This document shows positions 48,554-57,635 of a stretch of DNA of 64,000 nt, one piece after another (the stretch's first letter is position 1; every line of letters begins with the position of its first letter). The translations under genes and the position numbers were made by a program. This DNA comes from UBA8919 sp041658185 (GTDB lineage Bacteria; Elusimicrobiota; UBA8919): positions 1 to 64,000 of the forward strand of contig JBBAAR010000004.1 of NCBI GenBank assembly GCA_041658185.1. Reading direction: 5' to 3'. Under the pieces are notes generated by a model. The model was not told the DNA's origin. It saw only the letters and a list, made by a program, of their open reading frames with translations, and searched no databases.

Positions 48554-50062
48554 ATGAATAAGAAAATTTTACTATTTTTCCCTAATACAAGTAATGAAGG
48601 GGTTATGCCGCTTGCAATTGCAATTTTATCTAATATTGCAAAAAACCTTGGATATACAATAAAATATTTTGAAACTTCATTTTACAAAAAAGAAAAAATA
48701 TCTACTGAAGATCATGAAAAAACTGGCGAATTTAAAAGTATAGATAGAAAAGACTTTATTGAGCTTCAACCATATGAAAACATGCAAAAGGATTTTAATA
48801 GATTATTAAATGATTATAAACCTGATATTCTTGCTGTAAGTGCTAACTCACTTGAATATGAATTATTTACGGAAATAATTCAAAATGTTAAATTCGAAAC
48901 ATTTAAACCTTTTATTATTATTGGCGGAGTGCACGCAACAATTGCACCTGACGAGGTAATAAACAATCCATTTGTAGATGCTATATGTAGGGGCGAAGGT
49001 GAAAAAGCATGGGAAGAATTTTTAATTAAATTTAAAACAAACAACGATTTGAAAAACGTACAAAATTTTTGGATTAAAAAAGGAAATAAAATTCATAAAA
49101 ATTCATTAAGGCTTCTTTTAAATGAAGATGAATTGTGGGAATCACCTTTAGATTTTAGTTTTTTTGATGACCGTCATTTTTTATATATTTTTGATGGAGT
49201 AGTATATAAAAAAGGAAATGTTGAATTATCAAGAGGTTGTCCTTATAATTGCACTTATTGCGTTAATTCTGCATTTAAAAATACCTATAAAGGCCTTGGG
49301 AAATTCATGAGAGTTCGTCCAATTGAAAATATAAAAAATGCAATTTTGCAGCTTATAAGCATTAAATGTAACATTTTATATTTTCAGGATGAATCCTTTC
49401 TTAGCATACCATATAATGTATTAAAGGATTTTTGTTCATGGTACGGGAAAGAAATTAAGCTCCCATTTTTGATAATGGCTCGTCCTGAATCAGTAAAAGA
49501 TGATAAAGTTAAACTCATAGCTGATATGCAATTACCATTTCAGGTATCATTGGGACTTGAATCAGGAAGTCAACGGATATTAAAAGATATATGCAATAGA
49601 AAATCAACAGTAGAAGATATTAAAAATGCAGTTAAGATTTTTAAAAATTATAACATACGAACTACTGCTTATACAATGGTGGGATTTCCGACAGAAACTC
49701 GGGAGGAGGCTTTTATGACTATAAATCTGGTTAGATCTCTTAATATTGAAAACTCTGTAATGTCAATTTTTTTCCCTTTTTATGGTGTTCCTTTAAGAGA
49801 CTATTGTATAAAACATAGATATATAACAGGTAACGAAAAAGCCAGGACATTTACTGATAAATCAATATTAAGAAATCAACCAATGACTCCTGACGAAATT
49901 TATAACATTAGAAGAACCTATAGTCTTTATACTAAACTTCCGGATGAATTTTTACCTGAAATAGAAAAATGTGAAAAAGACTACGATAATAATAAAGAAT
50001 TATTTACTAAACTGGTAAATTTATTATTTGAGAGATATTATAATAGCTGGAAATTAAAATAG
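48554..50062 (+). CDS. B12-binding-domain radical-SAM protein (AT-rich insert)
   Basis: 502 aa. N-terminal cobalamin-binding-like domain (ILLFFPNTSNEGVMPLAIAI; FIIIGGVHATIAPDEVINNP), radical-SAM cluster C229-x3-C233-x2-C236 (LSRGCPYNCTYC), then YFQDESFLSIP, GLESGSQRIL, AYTMVGFPTETREEAFMT. Such proteins methylate or rearrange unreactive carbons. The gene is much more AT-rich than its neighbours: two 60-base lines counted by eye gave 14 and 15 G+C. It sits between an IS scar and a further epimerase scrap, so it was probably brought in by transfer. Good ribosome site GGAGGG. Confidence 0.85.
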   Translation: MNKKILLFFPNTSNEGVMPLAIAILSNIAKNLGYTIKYFETSFYKKEKISTEDHEKTGEFKSIDRKDFIELQPYENMQKDFNRLLNDYKPDILAVSANSLEYELFTEIIQNVKFETFKPFIIIGGVHATIAPDEVINNPFVDAICRGEGEKAWEEFLIKFKTNNDLKNVQNFWIKKGNKIHKNSLRLLLNEDELWESPLDFSFFDDRHFLYIFDGVVYKKGNVELSRGCPYNCTYCVNSAFKNTYKGLGKFMRVRPIENIKNAILQLISIKCNILYFQDESFLSIPYNVLKDFCSWYGKEIKLPFLIMARPESVKDDKVKLIADMQLPFQVSLGLESGSQRILKDICNRKSTVEDIKNAVKIFKNYNIRTTAYTMVGFPTETREEAFMTINLVRSLNIENSVMSIFFPFYGVPLRDYCIKHRYITGNEKARTFTDKSILRNQPMTPDEIYNIRRTYSLYTKLPDEFLPEIEKCEKDYDNNKELFTKLVNLLFERYYNSWKLK

Positions 50063-50063
50063 G

Positions 50064-50117
50064 GTTTATATAGACGATGCTCCATATATACTTGCCGCTA
50101 TGATATCAGGAGATTAA
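50064..50117 (+). pseudogene. epimerase C-terminal scrap
   Basis: After the radical-SAM stop, frame 50064 reads VYIDDAPYILAAMISGD then TAA. The [Y/F]IDD.....A....G.. pattern is the conserved late segment of sugar epimerases. It has no start or body and may be the missing tail of the epimerase broken at 48134. The rest up to 50187 is AT-rich and shows only the AGGGGCGGGG ribosome site of the next gene. Confidence 0.4.
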
Positions 50118-50187
50118 AATATTATGGAAGCACTTTAAAAAATTTGAAATTAAGAATTAAGAATACACTTTCAAATGGAGGGGCGGG

Positions 50188-51120
50188 GTGAAAATTCTAA
50201 TAACAGGTGCATTGGGGCATATCGGTTCTCGGTTTATTCACGATATAAAAGCTGGGCAGTTTGGAGAGGTGCGACTGGTTGATAATTTGTCAACACAGAG
50301 ATACTGTTCTCTGTTTAACCTGCCTGAAGGTGTCAACTTCAATTTTTATGAGGGTGACATCTGCACAGCGGATTTGGAAAAATATTTTGACGGTATAGAT
50401 GCAGTCGTTCATCTTGCGGCGATTACCGATGCCGCAACCAGTCATGAAAAGAAAGATTTGGTTTTTAAGGTTAACTATGCAGGAACTGAAAAAGTTGCAA
50501 ACGCCTGTATAAAAAAAGGTTGTAAGTTATTTTTGCCGTCAACAACAAGTGTTTATGGCACACAATCGGAAATCGTAGACGAAAATTGTTCGGAAGAAGA
50601 ATTAAAACCGCAGAGCCCGTATGCCGAAAGTAAAATTAAGGCGGAAAAACTATTGATTGAACTGGGACAAACAGAAAATTTGAAATTTACAATTTGCCGC
50701 TTAGGTACAATTTTCGGTACCTCTATCGGGATGCGGTTTCACACGGCAGTAAACAAGTTTTGCTGGCAGGCATGCCTTGGGCAACCGATTACTGTGTGGA
50801 AAACAGCAATGGACCAGAAACGACCGTATCTTGATTTAAGCGATGCCGTCCGCGCAATTTTTTATATTATTAAAAACGATATTTTCACAAATGAAATATA
50901 CAATGTTGTTACGGTAAATTCTACCGTCAGGGAAATAACAGATGAAATAAAAAAATCCGTTCCCGACATAAAAATCAATTTTGTTGACTCTAAGATAATG
51001 AACCAGTTGTCCTACACTGTTTCTCATGAGAAATTCAGAAAAACAGGATTTAAATTTTCCGGCAATTTAGAAAAAGGAATCAAAAATACTATAAAAATAC
51101 TAAAAGGAATTAGAATTTGA
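50188..51120 (+). CDS. NAD-dependent sugar epimerase/dehydratase
   Basis: 310 aa from GTG 50188 behind GGAGGGGCGGGG. ILITGALGHIGSRFIHDIKA, HLAAITDAATSHEKKDLVFK, PSTTSVYGTQSEIVDENCSE, YAESKIKAEKLLIELGQ (YxxxK), RLGTIFGTSIGMRFHTAVNK. It is the intact paralogue of the broken copy at 48134, with clear DNA-level similarity over the first ~100 nt. Product unknown; a nucleotide-sugar step before assembly is likely. Confidence 0.85.
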   Translation: MKILITGALGHIGSRFIHDIKAGQFGEVRLVDNLSTQRYCSLFNLPEGVNFNFYEGDICTADLEKYFDGIDAVVHLAAITDAATSHEKKDLVFKVNYAGTEKVANACIKKGCKLFLPSTTSVYGTQSEIVDENCSEEELKPQSPYAESKIKAEKLLIELGQTENLKFTICRLGTIFGTSIGMRFHTAVNKFCWQACLGQPITVWKTAMDQKRPYLDLSDAVRAIFYIIKNDIFTNEIYNVVTVNSTVREITDEIKKSVPDIKINFVDSKIMNQLSYTVSHEKFRKTGFKFSGNLEKGIKNTIKILKGIRI

Positions 51121-51239
51121 TGAAAAAGATGTGCACGAGAAAACAATTTGCTGTTGAACTGCAATCTTGTAAGATTCTTAAAGTGTTGTAAAGATTAATC
51201 TTTAGTATAGAACTGATATCTCTATGTGCGGATTGATTT

Positions 51240-52421
51240 ATGGATATTGACAAAAGTCTAACCGTTTTACTTGCGCTAAAGGATAGAGTTCCATTCACCT
51301 TCCGTTGGATGGCATATGCCGACAAGATTTGTTTTCCATTTAAGGTTTTGATTGCAGACGGCGGCGCAGATGAAACTGTGCCCGAAGTCCTGTCTAACAG
51401 GAATAATTTTCCAAATGTCGATTATGAGTATGTTCGATACCCGTATGACCAGACATATTTTGAGTATTATACCAAACTTACTAACGCTCTCTCGCGCATT
51501 GAAACACCATTTGTGGCCATGGCGGATAATGATGACTTCTACATTGTTGAAGGACTTAGGCGTAGCGTTGATTTTCTTCATGCTCATCCTGATTATAGTT
51601 CTTGCCGGGGTGAAATGGGGGGACTTTTCTTAAAGCGCTCTCAAAAATATGGCAATTTAAGTGAAGTATATGGTGATGATTTTGAATTCGGACTATCTAG
51701 CTCTTTGCCAAATAACCTTGAAGAAGAGACTGCTAATAGGCGTATTCAATGTCATTTGTTAAACTATGTACCTACTTTCTATGCTGTGCATCGAACGGAA
51801 CAATTGAGAAAATGTTTTCAGACTTTAACAGAAATCAATCCTTCTGATATATTCATAAACGAACTCATTACGTCCTGTTTATCAGTTGCTGCCGGAAAAG
51901 TCAAAATAGAGAGGTATTTATATCTGGTGAGACAACAGAAATCTCCTGGCTCTTCTGCAGTCACTGAGGAGCAGAAGAAGGGAGATTATTTTGACAGGAT
52001 GCTTCTGGCATCATGGTCAAATGATTTCTCAAACTTTTTGCAGGCGGTTTCCGCCGTCATTGCTGATAATGACAAAATATCTATTGATAATGCCATTCGC
52101 CTGGTCAGGGAGGGATATCGGAATTTTGTTACGCCTCAGATTATTAGAAATTTGTCGAGCCAGGCACCTTGGCTCACCGAATGGATGATACGAAATGGGC
52201 AAAGATTAAACTATCGTTTCAAGGACGATAATGTATTAAGAAAAATCTTACGCAAATTTTACTCAATCATTTGTAGAATTAAATTTAAGGAAGGAAGAGT
52301 AAATGTTATGGGCAAGTCATACAGGTTCTATAAGGATATCAAACCAATTTCTGAATTTTTAGCCGCACTGCCTTCTTACGACTTTTTAAAAGAGTCAAAA
52401 CACAAAAATAAGGTTTTGTAG
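51240..52421 (+). CDS. TIGR00180-type glycosyltransferase
   Basis: 393 aa. GT-A fold start LTVLLALKDRVPFTFRWMAY, FKVLIADGGADETVPEVL, and the DxD-like metal site MADNDDFYIVEGL near 99. The first ~250 residues match the family of polysaccharide glycosyltransferases known as TIGR00180-domain proteins; the C-terminal ~140 residues are helical and unassigned. It transfers a sugar to the lipid-linked repeat unit; donor unknown. The preceding 119 nt hold only a 23-codon ORF that I do not accept. Confidence 0.8.
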   Translation: MDIDKSLTVLLALKDRVPFTFRWMAYADKICFPFKVLIADGGADETVPEVLSNRNNFPNVDYEYVRYPYDQTYFEYYTKLTNALSRIETPFVAMADNDDFYIVEGLRRSVDFLHAHPDYSSCRGEMGGLFLKRSQKYGNLSEVYGDDFEFGLSSSLPNNLEEETANRRIQCHLLNYVPTFYAVHRTEQLRKCFQTLTEINPSDIFINELITSCLSVAAGKVKIERYLYLVRQQKSPGSSAVTEEQKKGDYFDRMLLASWSNDFSNFLQAVSAVIADNDKISIDNAIRLVREGYRNFVTPQIIRNLSSQAPWLTEWMIRNGQRLNYRFKDDNVLRKILRKFYSIICRIKFKEGRVNVMGKSYRFYKDIKPISEFLAALPSYDFLKESKHKNKVL

Positions 52422-52457
52422 AAAAAATAAAACTGAGACGGAGATAAAGGTTTTCTA

Positions 52458-53975
52458 ATGTCAACCCTAAAGAAAAACATAATTGCTAACTTTTCAGGTA
52501 AAGGTTGGGCAGCCATAATGAACTTAATTTTTGTGCCGCTATATATTAAGTTTATGGGTATCGAGTCCTATGGGCTGGTAGGTATATTTTCATCTTTGCT
52601 GTCAATTTTTGGGCTGCTTGATATGGGCATCAGCACTACCTTAAACCGGGAGATGGCGAGATTATCGACGCTTCCTGGTAAAGACCAGGAGATGCGGGAT
52701 TTTGTCCGGACACTGGAGACAATCTATTGGGCGGTAGGACTTTTTATCGCTTTAGCGGTAATTGCGCTATCGTCGCCTATTGCTAATCATTGGGTACATC
52801 CCGAAAAGCTGTCGCCTTCAACGGTGCAGAAAGCAATAATTATAATGGGCTGCATAATAGCTTTTCAATGGCCGCTAAGATTCTATTCCGGCGGGCTGAT
52901 GGGTTTGCAAAAACAGGTTCTTTTTAATGTTATTGATATAGTAGCTGCTACTCTGCGCGGTGCCGGTTCCGTGTTTATTCTCTGGAAGATTTCTCCGACG
53001 ATACAAGCATTTTTTATCTGGCAGATAATCATAAGTTTTTTTCAGACATTAACGACTGCTATTTTTTTGTGGAAAAGTTTGCCGAAAACCGGGTATTTTT
53101 CCCGCTTTCAGAAAAAGTTGCTTTTGCCGGTTTGGCGTTTTTCTGCAGGATTAACCGGCATATCCGTCGTTTCTCTTATACTTACCCAGACGGATAAAAT
53201 TATATTAAGCAGGATGTTATCCCTGGAAATGTTTGGTTATTACACTCTTGCTATAGCAGTAAGCCATGTACTTTATAATTTTTACGGACCCGTATATACT
53301 GCCGTATTCCCGCGCTTCTGCCAGTTGATAAGTGTGTCGGATTATTCCGAATTAAAAGCATTATACCACAAAAGTTGTCAGCTCTTGTCAGTTATGGTGC
53401 TGCCGTCCGCTGTAGTAATTTGTCTGTTTTCTCAGGCAATTATGTTTCTCTGGACAGGGAATCATTTAATTGTTTCAAACACACAATACCTCATAAGTGT
53501 ACTGGTAATCGGGACTGCGCTCAATGGATTGATGCAGCTTCCCGCGGGTCTTATGTATGCAGACGGATGGACTAAACTCTCATTCTACACAGACTTAATT
53601 GGGGTTGTTATTCTCATCCCGATGATGATATTTTTAGTAAACCATTATGGTGCGATTGGTGCGGCGGTTTCTTGGCTTATTCTCAACTTCGGCTACGTAT
53701 CAATTATCATTCATATTATGCACACACGTCTTCTTAAGAACGATAAGTGGCGATGGTATTTCATTGATGTGGGAGTTCCATTAGTTGGCGCTCTGACCGT
53801 CGCATTTATTTGGCGCATATTTATCCCGGATGGAATGTCAAGATATGCTATGTTTGCCTATCTGTCCGGTGCTTCAATTACAACATTGATATTGTCTGCA
53901 ATTCTGACTCCTTACACCCGTTCCTTAATTGCTCAAATATTACTCAAGTTTAAGCTGCCGTCATTTGCAATGTAA
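52458..53975 (+). CDS. wzx: Wzx-type polysaccharide flippase
   Basis: 505 aa with about 12-14 hydrophobic segments spread over its length (e.g. GWAAIMNLIFVPLYIKFMGI, ESYGLVGIFSSLLSIFGLLD). The MOP/PST exporter hallmarks are present: start LKKNIIANFSGKGWAA, repeated helix pairs and the LSLEMFGYYTLAIAVSHVLY region. It would flip the undecaprenyl-linked repeat unit across the inner membrane for Wzy. Confidence 0.9.
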   Translation: MSTLKKNIIANFSGKGWAAIMNLIFVPLYIKFMGIESYGLVGIFSSLLSIFGLLDMGISTTLNREMARLSTLPGKDQEMRDFVRTLETIYWAVGLFIALAVIALSSPIANHWVHPEKLSPSTVQKAIIIMGCIIAFQWPLRFYSGGLMGLQKQVLFNVIDIVAATLRGAGSVFILWKISPTIQAFFIWQIIISFFQTLTTAIFLWKSLPKTGYFSRFQKKLLLPVWRFSAGLTGISVVSLILTQTDKIILSRMLSLEMFGYYTLAIAVSHVLYNFYGPVYTAVFPRFCQLISVSDYSELKALYHKSCQLLSVMVLPSAVVICLFSQAIMFLWTGNHLIVSNTQYLISVLVIGTALNGLMQLPAGLMYADGWTKLSFYTDLIGVVILIPMMIFLVNHYGAIGAAVSWLILNFGYVSIIIHIMHTRLLKNDKWRWYFIDVGVPLVGALTVAFIWRIFIPDGMSRYAMFAYLSGASITTLILSAILTPYTRSLIAQILLKFKLPSFAM

Positions 53976-54015
53976 TAATGCGAGAAAAACATGATTTCTG
54001 GAGTAATATTTTTAA

Positions 54016-55224
54016 ATGAATAAGACTTTGTATGATGTAGCATTTGTGCCTATGAATTCCCGATTGATAACTCTGTCAGAGCGGTTAGCGGAACCTCTTA
54101 CAAAACAGGGTATTAGCGTCTGTATCTTGAAAACTGCCTTTCAGGGGAACGAGCTTTCGGGTTGGTCTGACGGAAGACAAACAAAAATTCCTGTTATCCA
54201 GGTGAAGCCGCTGTGGTATGATGAACCATCGAACTTTTTCAAATACACAACCCGAACCGTCGGAGCATCAAAGGCATTGATGGCTAATCCGGAATTGCCC
54301 TTCCGTTTGCTGGTAGTTTTTATGGATAGGTACGCAGAGGGAGGAATACTGACTGCGGTTGCCAAAAGTAAAGGAATCCCGACTATCCTTTTTCAAGAGG
54401 GTTTTCATGCCCGGATGGGTAACTACTCATTGAGTTTGTATGATTTAGCATGTTGGCTTCGTTCAAAAGTTCTTACTCCATGGTTTAGTAGCGGCTTCGA
54501 CGGAATGCAAGCCGATTACGTGGCCGTATGGAGTGAGTACGGGATGAAGGAAGATTTGATGAAACGCGGGCGTCCGGCCGATACTATCTTTGTTGTAGGC
54601 AACCCTCTCCCGCCGGTTTTGCAAAATAAGAAATTACCTTCATTACATACTCCACCTGTAATAATGATTGCCCATCAGCCGTTGAATCATCGTTATGCAT
54701 CAAAGTCATGGAATGATGAGTTCTATAAGGGGGCAGTAAACATTCTTTGTAATATAGGTTACAATGTATTATTTAAAGCCCATCCCCGATGTGTAGGCGA
54801 TGGTGATTTAGCAAATCTTAGAAAGGAAATAGAAACTCAAATTTCAAACTGCTCTGGTAAAATGGAATGGGTAGATCGTAACCTAATTGCTGAAGAGTTA
54901 TTATTACAATGCGATGCATTGATTACTCCAATTTCAATAACTGCATATACAGCTCTTCGGATGGGAATGCCGACAGTGTTCATTCGCACGCCTTATAATA
55001 GAAGTCCATTGCTTGAAGAAATGGGACGGTCGGGTGAAATTATATATCCTTTGGATTGGCAAGATTTGGGTTCAACACTTAATCAAGTGCTATCTAATGA
55101 AGGCATGCGAAAACATTGGTATAATGCAGGTCCTCTGGCGGCAAATAAACTCAGTGGAGATTCGAATGGTTTTGATAATAAGTGGGCCGAATGTGTTAAA
55201 AAATTGCTTAGCCCGATTGGATAA
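54016..55224 (+). CDS. GT-B-like glycosyltransferase, family uncertain
   Basis: 402 aa. C-terminal half carries the nucleotide-sugar-binding features of GT-B or CDP-glycerol-transferase-like enzymes: VIMIAHQPLNHRYAS, YNVLFKAHPR, LLLQCDALITPISITAYTAL, RMGMPTVFIRTPYNRSPLLE. N-terminal half: VPMNSRLITLSERLAEPLTK, IPTILFQEGFHARMGN. No signal or membrane helix. It belongs to the assembly block; donor and linkage unknown. Confidence 0.72.
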   Translation: MNKTLYDVAFVPMNSRLITLSERLAEPLTKQGISVCILKTAFQGNELSGWSDGRQTKIPVIQVKPLWYDEPSNFFKYTTRTVGASKALMANPELPFRLLVVFMDRYAEGGILTAVAKSKGIPTILFQEGFHARMGNYSLSLYDLACWLRSKVLTPWFSSGFDGMQADYVAVWSEYGMKEDLMKRGRPADTIFVVGNPLPPVLQNKKLPSLHTPPVIMIAHQPLNHRYASKSWNDEFYKGAVNILCNIGYNVLFKAHPRCVGDGDLANLRKEIETQISNCSGKMEWVDRNLIAEELLLQCDALITPISITAYTALRMGMPTVFIRTPYNRSPLLEEMGRSGEIIYPLDWQDLGSTLNQVLSNEGMRKHWYNAGPLAANKLSGDSNGFDNKWAECVKKLLSPIG

Positions 55225-55230
55225 ATAGAG

Positions 55231-56274
55231 ATGTCTAAGAAATATTCGCGTCTATTATATTTTGGACAGGCTACGTGGGGAAGCACCAGCAGACAGCGGT
55301 TCGATGCCCTTAAGGGGATGTTCAAAGATGCTTATCTGGTAGATTCCAGGCGTGTTTTTCCTGACAAAAAATCCGGGAGATCTTTTTTTATCAGTGTGCA
55401 GGGCCGCTTGGGCGTGGGTCCTATAATTAAGAGTGCTGAGCGGATATTAGCTCAAGAAGTGTATCGTTTTAAACCCGATATGATTTGGATTGACGGAGGT
55501 TTTTTCATCTCAAATGAAACTTTGGAAATTATTCGCCATAAATTCAATTGCAAGATTATCCATTATACCCCAGATTCGCTTTTTTCTCCGGGAATGTCCA
55601 ACAGATGTATGAGCGGTGCAATCTCCGCATACGATGAGGTTGTAACCACAAAAGAACAGGATTTGTCCACGTATGAGAAACTTGGTGCCAGGCATGTTAT
55701 ATTCTCGTTACAAGGTTTTGACCCGGATATTCACCGTCCCGTTTCCTTGACAGCTGACGAGAAACAGGAATTCGGATGTGATGTTAGTTTTGTTGGACAA
55801 TGCATGAAGGATCGCGCAAATAGTTTGGATTACCTGTCTCGGTCTCTAAAATTGAATCTGCGGATATATGGCACGGACTGGGATTCCCGTTCTGTCCCGG
55901 CGAGACTGAAACCGCTGTTTCATGGTCCTGCAATAGGTCATGATTATGCGAAAGTTGTTTGTGCTTCAAAGATTACTTTAGGTTTCCTTAATCGCGAGGT
56001 CAGAGATACGTTTACTACCCGGACTTTCGAGATTCCGGCCTGTGGGGGTTTCCTCTTAGCAGAGCGTACTTCGATACACCAGAAGTTATTTGCCGAGGAC
56101 TCTGAAGCGGCATTTTTTTCTTCAGATGAAGAACTGAAAGACAAAGTAAATTTTTACCTGACAAATGAGAATGTGCGTGAGAGGATTGCAAAAGCAGGTC
56201 ATTTGAAAGTAATGACTGCCGGGTATACATGGGAAAAACTGATGGAAAAAATCATTTCCGAGATAGACAAATAA
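55231..56274 (+). CDS. CgeB-like glycosyltransferase
   Basis: 347 aa. LLYFGQATWGSTSRQRFDAL at the N-terminus, PDMIWIDGGFFISNETLEII, IIHYTPDSLFSPG, DVSFVGQCMKDRANSLDYLS, and the C-terminal FTTRTFEIPACGGFLLAERT then SIHQKLFAE are typical of the CgeB/DUF3880-type GT4-like enzymes. It follows the previous gene after 6 nt. Confidence 0.8.
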   Translation: MSKKYSRLLYFGQATWGSTSRQRFDALKGMFKDAYLVDSRRVFPDKKSGRSFFISVQGRLGVGPIIKSAERILAQEVYRFKPDMIWIDGGFFISNETLEIIRHKFNCKIIHYTPDSLFSPGMSNRCMSGAISAYDEVVTTKEQDLSTYEKLGARHVIFSLQGFDPDIHRPVSLTADEKQEFGCDVSFVGQCMKDRANSLDYLSRSLKLNLRIYGTDWDSRSVPARLKPLFHGPAIGHDYAKVVCASKITLGFLNREVRDTFTTRTFEIPACGGFLLAERTSIHQKLFAEDSEAAFFSSDEELKDKVNFYLTNENVRERIAKAGHLKVMTAGYTWEKLMEKIISEIDK

Positions 56275-56295
56275 TTCGCAAGAGAGCAATCTTAT

Positions 56296-57621
56296 ATGAA
56301 TATATCTTATACGTTTTGTTTTGAAGTGATATTGGTAATCGTCAATATATTGTTTTGGCTGGGACCATTTTTAATATCTATAAGAAAAGGCATTTTTAAT
56401 ACTCTGCATCCGCAATTTATTACTCCTTTATGGATTGTTTATTTTATACTTAACACAATGATACAGAATTGGTTTCCCTGGATGGGCGGCACAGAGCACG
56501 GAATATTAAAAACCACGAGTGAAGGCATAGCAAATAATCCTAATTATTTAATTATGCCGCTAATCATTGTTGCATTTTGTGCACCTTTTTATCATATAGG
56601 TGTAAGACTTTTTTGCGGCTCAATTGTTAATAGTTCATCCGAAAGAACCCAGTTGAGCACAATAACTCAGGTTATCCCAAAAGGACAGAAATTACCGTTT
56701 TTATTTCTTTCATTTGTTATATCAGGAGTGGTCTGGATGCCTAATTATTTTATTCCCAATTCAGATTTTGGCACCTTTTGGACATATCCATTATCTATGA
56801 CAAATGCAATTCTACCTTTTATGATTTTTTGCGTTAGTAAACCGGTGGGACTGTTAAGTTTCGGTTTTTCTGTTGCCAGCGCTTTAGTCATGCGGTCCAA
56901 GGCTTCATTTCTGTATCCGTTATTATCGATTGCCTTTTATTACTTTTTCTTTAAATTCTCATTTAGCAGATTAAAATCATGGGTAATATTTTTTATAATT
57001 ATATCCCTATCCGTCGTGGCTTTATCTTTTGGTTTTGGCAGTGATGCCCGAAGGCTTCTACACCGCGATTATGCATTTGAGTCATTTGCGGCGCTTGTTA
57101 ATAGAGCTCCAAATTCTTATTTTGGAAGTGCGGAATATTTATTATCAGGTGTAAGTAATGGTCCCTTTGCAAACTGGACGCTTGAAGAGATAAAAGCAGG
57201 AATTCCAACAATTCTTTATCCTAATAAACGGTTTATAGTTAATCCTGCAAAAATGGTGTCACAGCAGTTTTTACCTGATGATTATATAATTCTGCCGAAT
57301 GCATATTTCAACCGGTTTCTCGTTTTTGCCGGCTACTATGACTTTGGTATTATGGGAGCTTTTATTAGTGCATTAATCTTTGGCGCTTTATACGGCTGGT
57401 TTTGGATGAAGACAAAACGTAAAATTCTTAAATCAGGTTATTTATGGCCGTTGTTTTTATACCTTCCAATACCAACAATAGCTACATATTTTGTTGCCTG
57501 CGGTGGTCCTAACTATGGATTCATAAATGCTCTTGTTCCGGCAGGTGTTATATTTATTATTATGATTGTCACCGGATTTTTAATGCAGGCGGCAGTTAAT
57601 TGTCGTAGATATTATATATAG
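56296..57621 (+). CDS. wzy: O-antigen polymerase-like membrane protein
   Basis: 441 aa with about 11-12 hydrophobic segments and a large periplasmic loop (about 250-340: RDYAFESFAALVNRAPNSYF; LLSGVSNGPFANWTLEEIKA; NAYFNRFLVFAGYYDFGIMG), the layout of Wzy-type polymerases. The sequence is poorly conserved, as usual for the family. Its place after the flippase and glycosyltransferases and the presence of Wzz upstream support the call. Confidence 0.8.
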   Translation: MNISYTFCFEVILVIVNILFWLGPFLISIRKGIFNTLHPQFITPLWIVYFILNTMIQNWFPWMGGTEHGILKTTSEGIANNPNYLIMPLIIVAFCAPFYHIGVRLFCGSIVNSSSERTQLSTITQVIPKGQKLPFLFLSFVISGVVWMPNYFIPNSDFGTFWTYPLSMTNAILPFMIFCVSKPVGLLSFGFSVASALVMRSKASFLYPLLSIAFYYFFFKFSFSRLKSWVIFFIIISLSVVALSFGFGSDARRLLHRDYAFESFAALVNRAPNSYFGSAEYLLSGVSNGPFANWTLEEIKAGIPTILYPNKRFIVNPAKMVSQQFLPDDYIILPNAYFNRFLVFAGYYDFGIMGAFISALIFGALYGWFWMKTKRKILKSGYLWPLFLYLPIPTIATYFVACGGPNYGFINALVPAGVIFIIMIVTGFLMQAAVNCRRYYI

Positions 57622-57635
57622 GATATGGTCAGAGA

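Noticed and set aside
51120..51191. 23-codon ORF (MKKMCTRKQFAVELQSCKIL...) after the epimerase
   Set aside because: Start-stop overlap is suggestive, but it is very short, has no recognisable motif and the following 48 nt are non-coding; probably a gene remnant.
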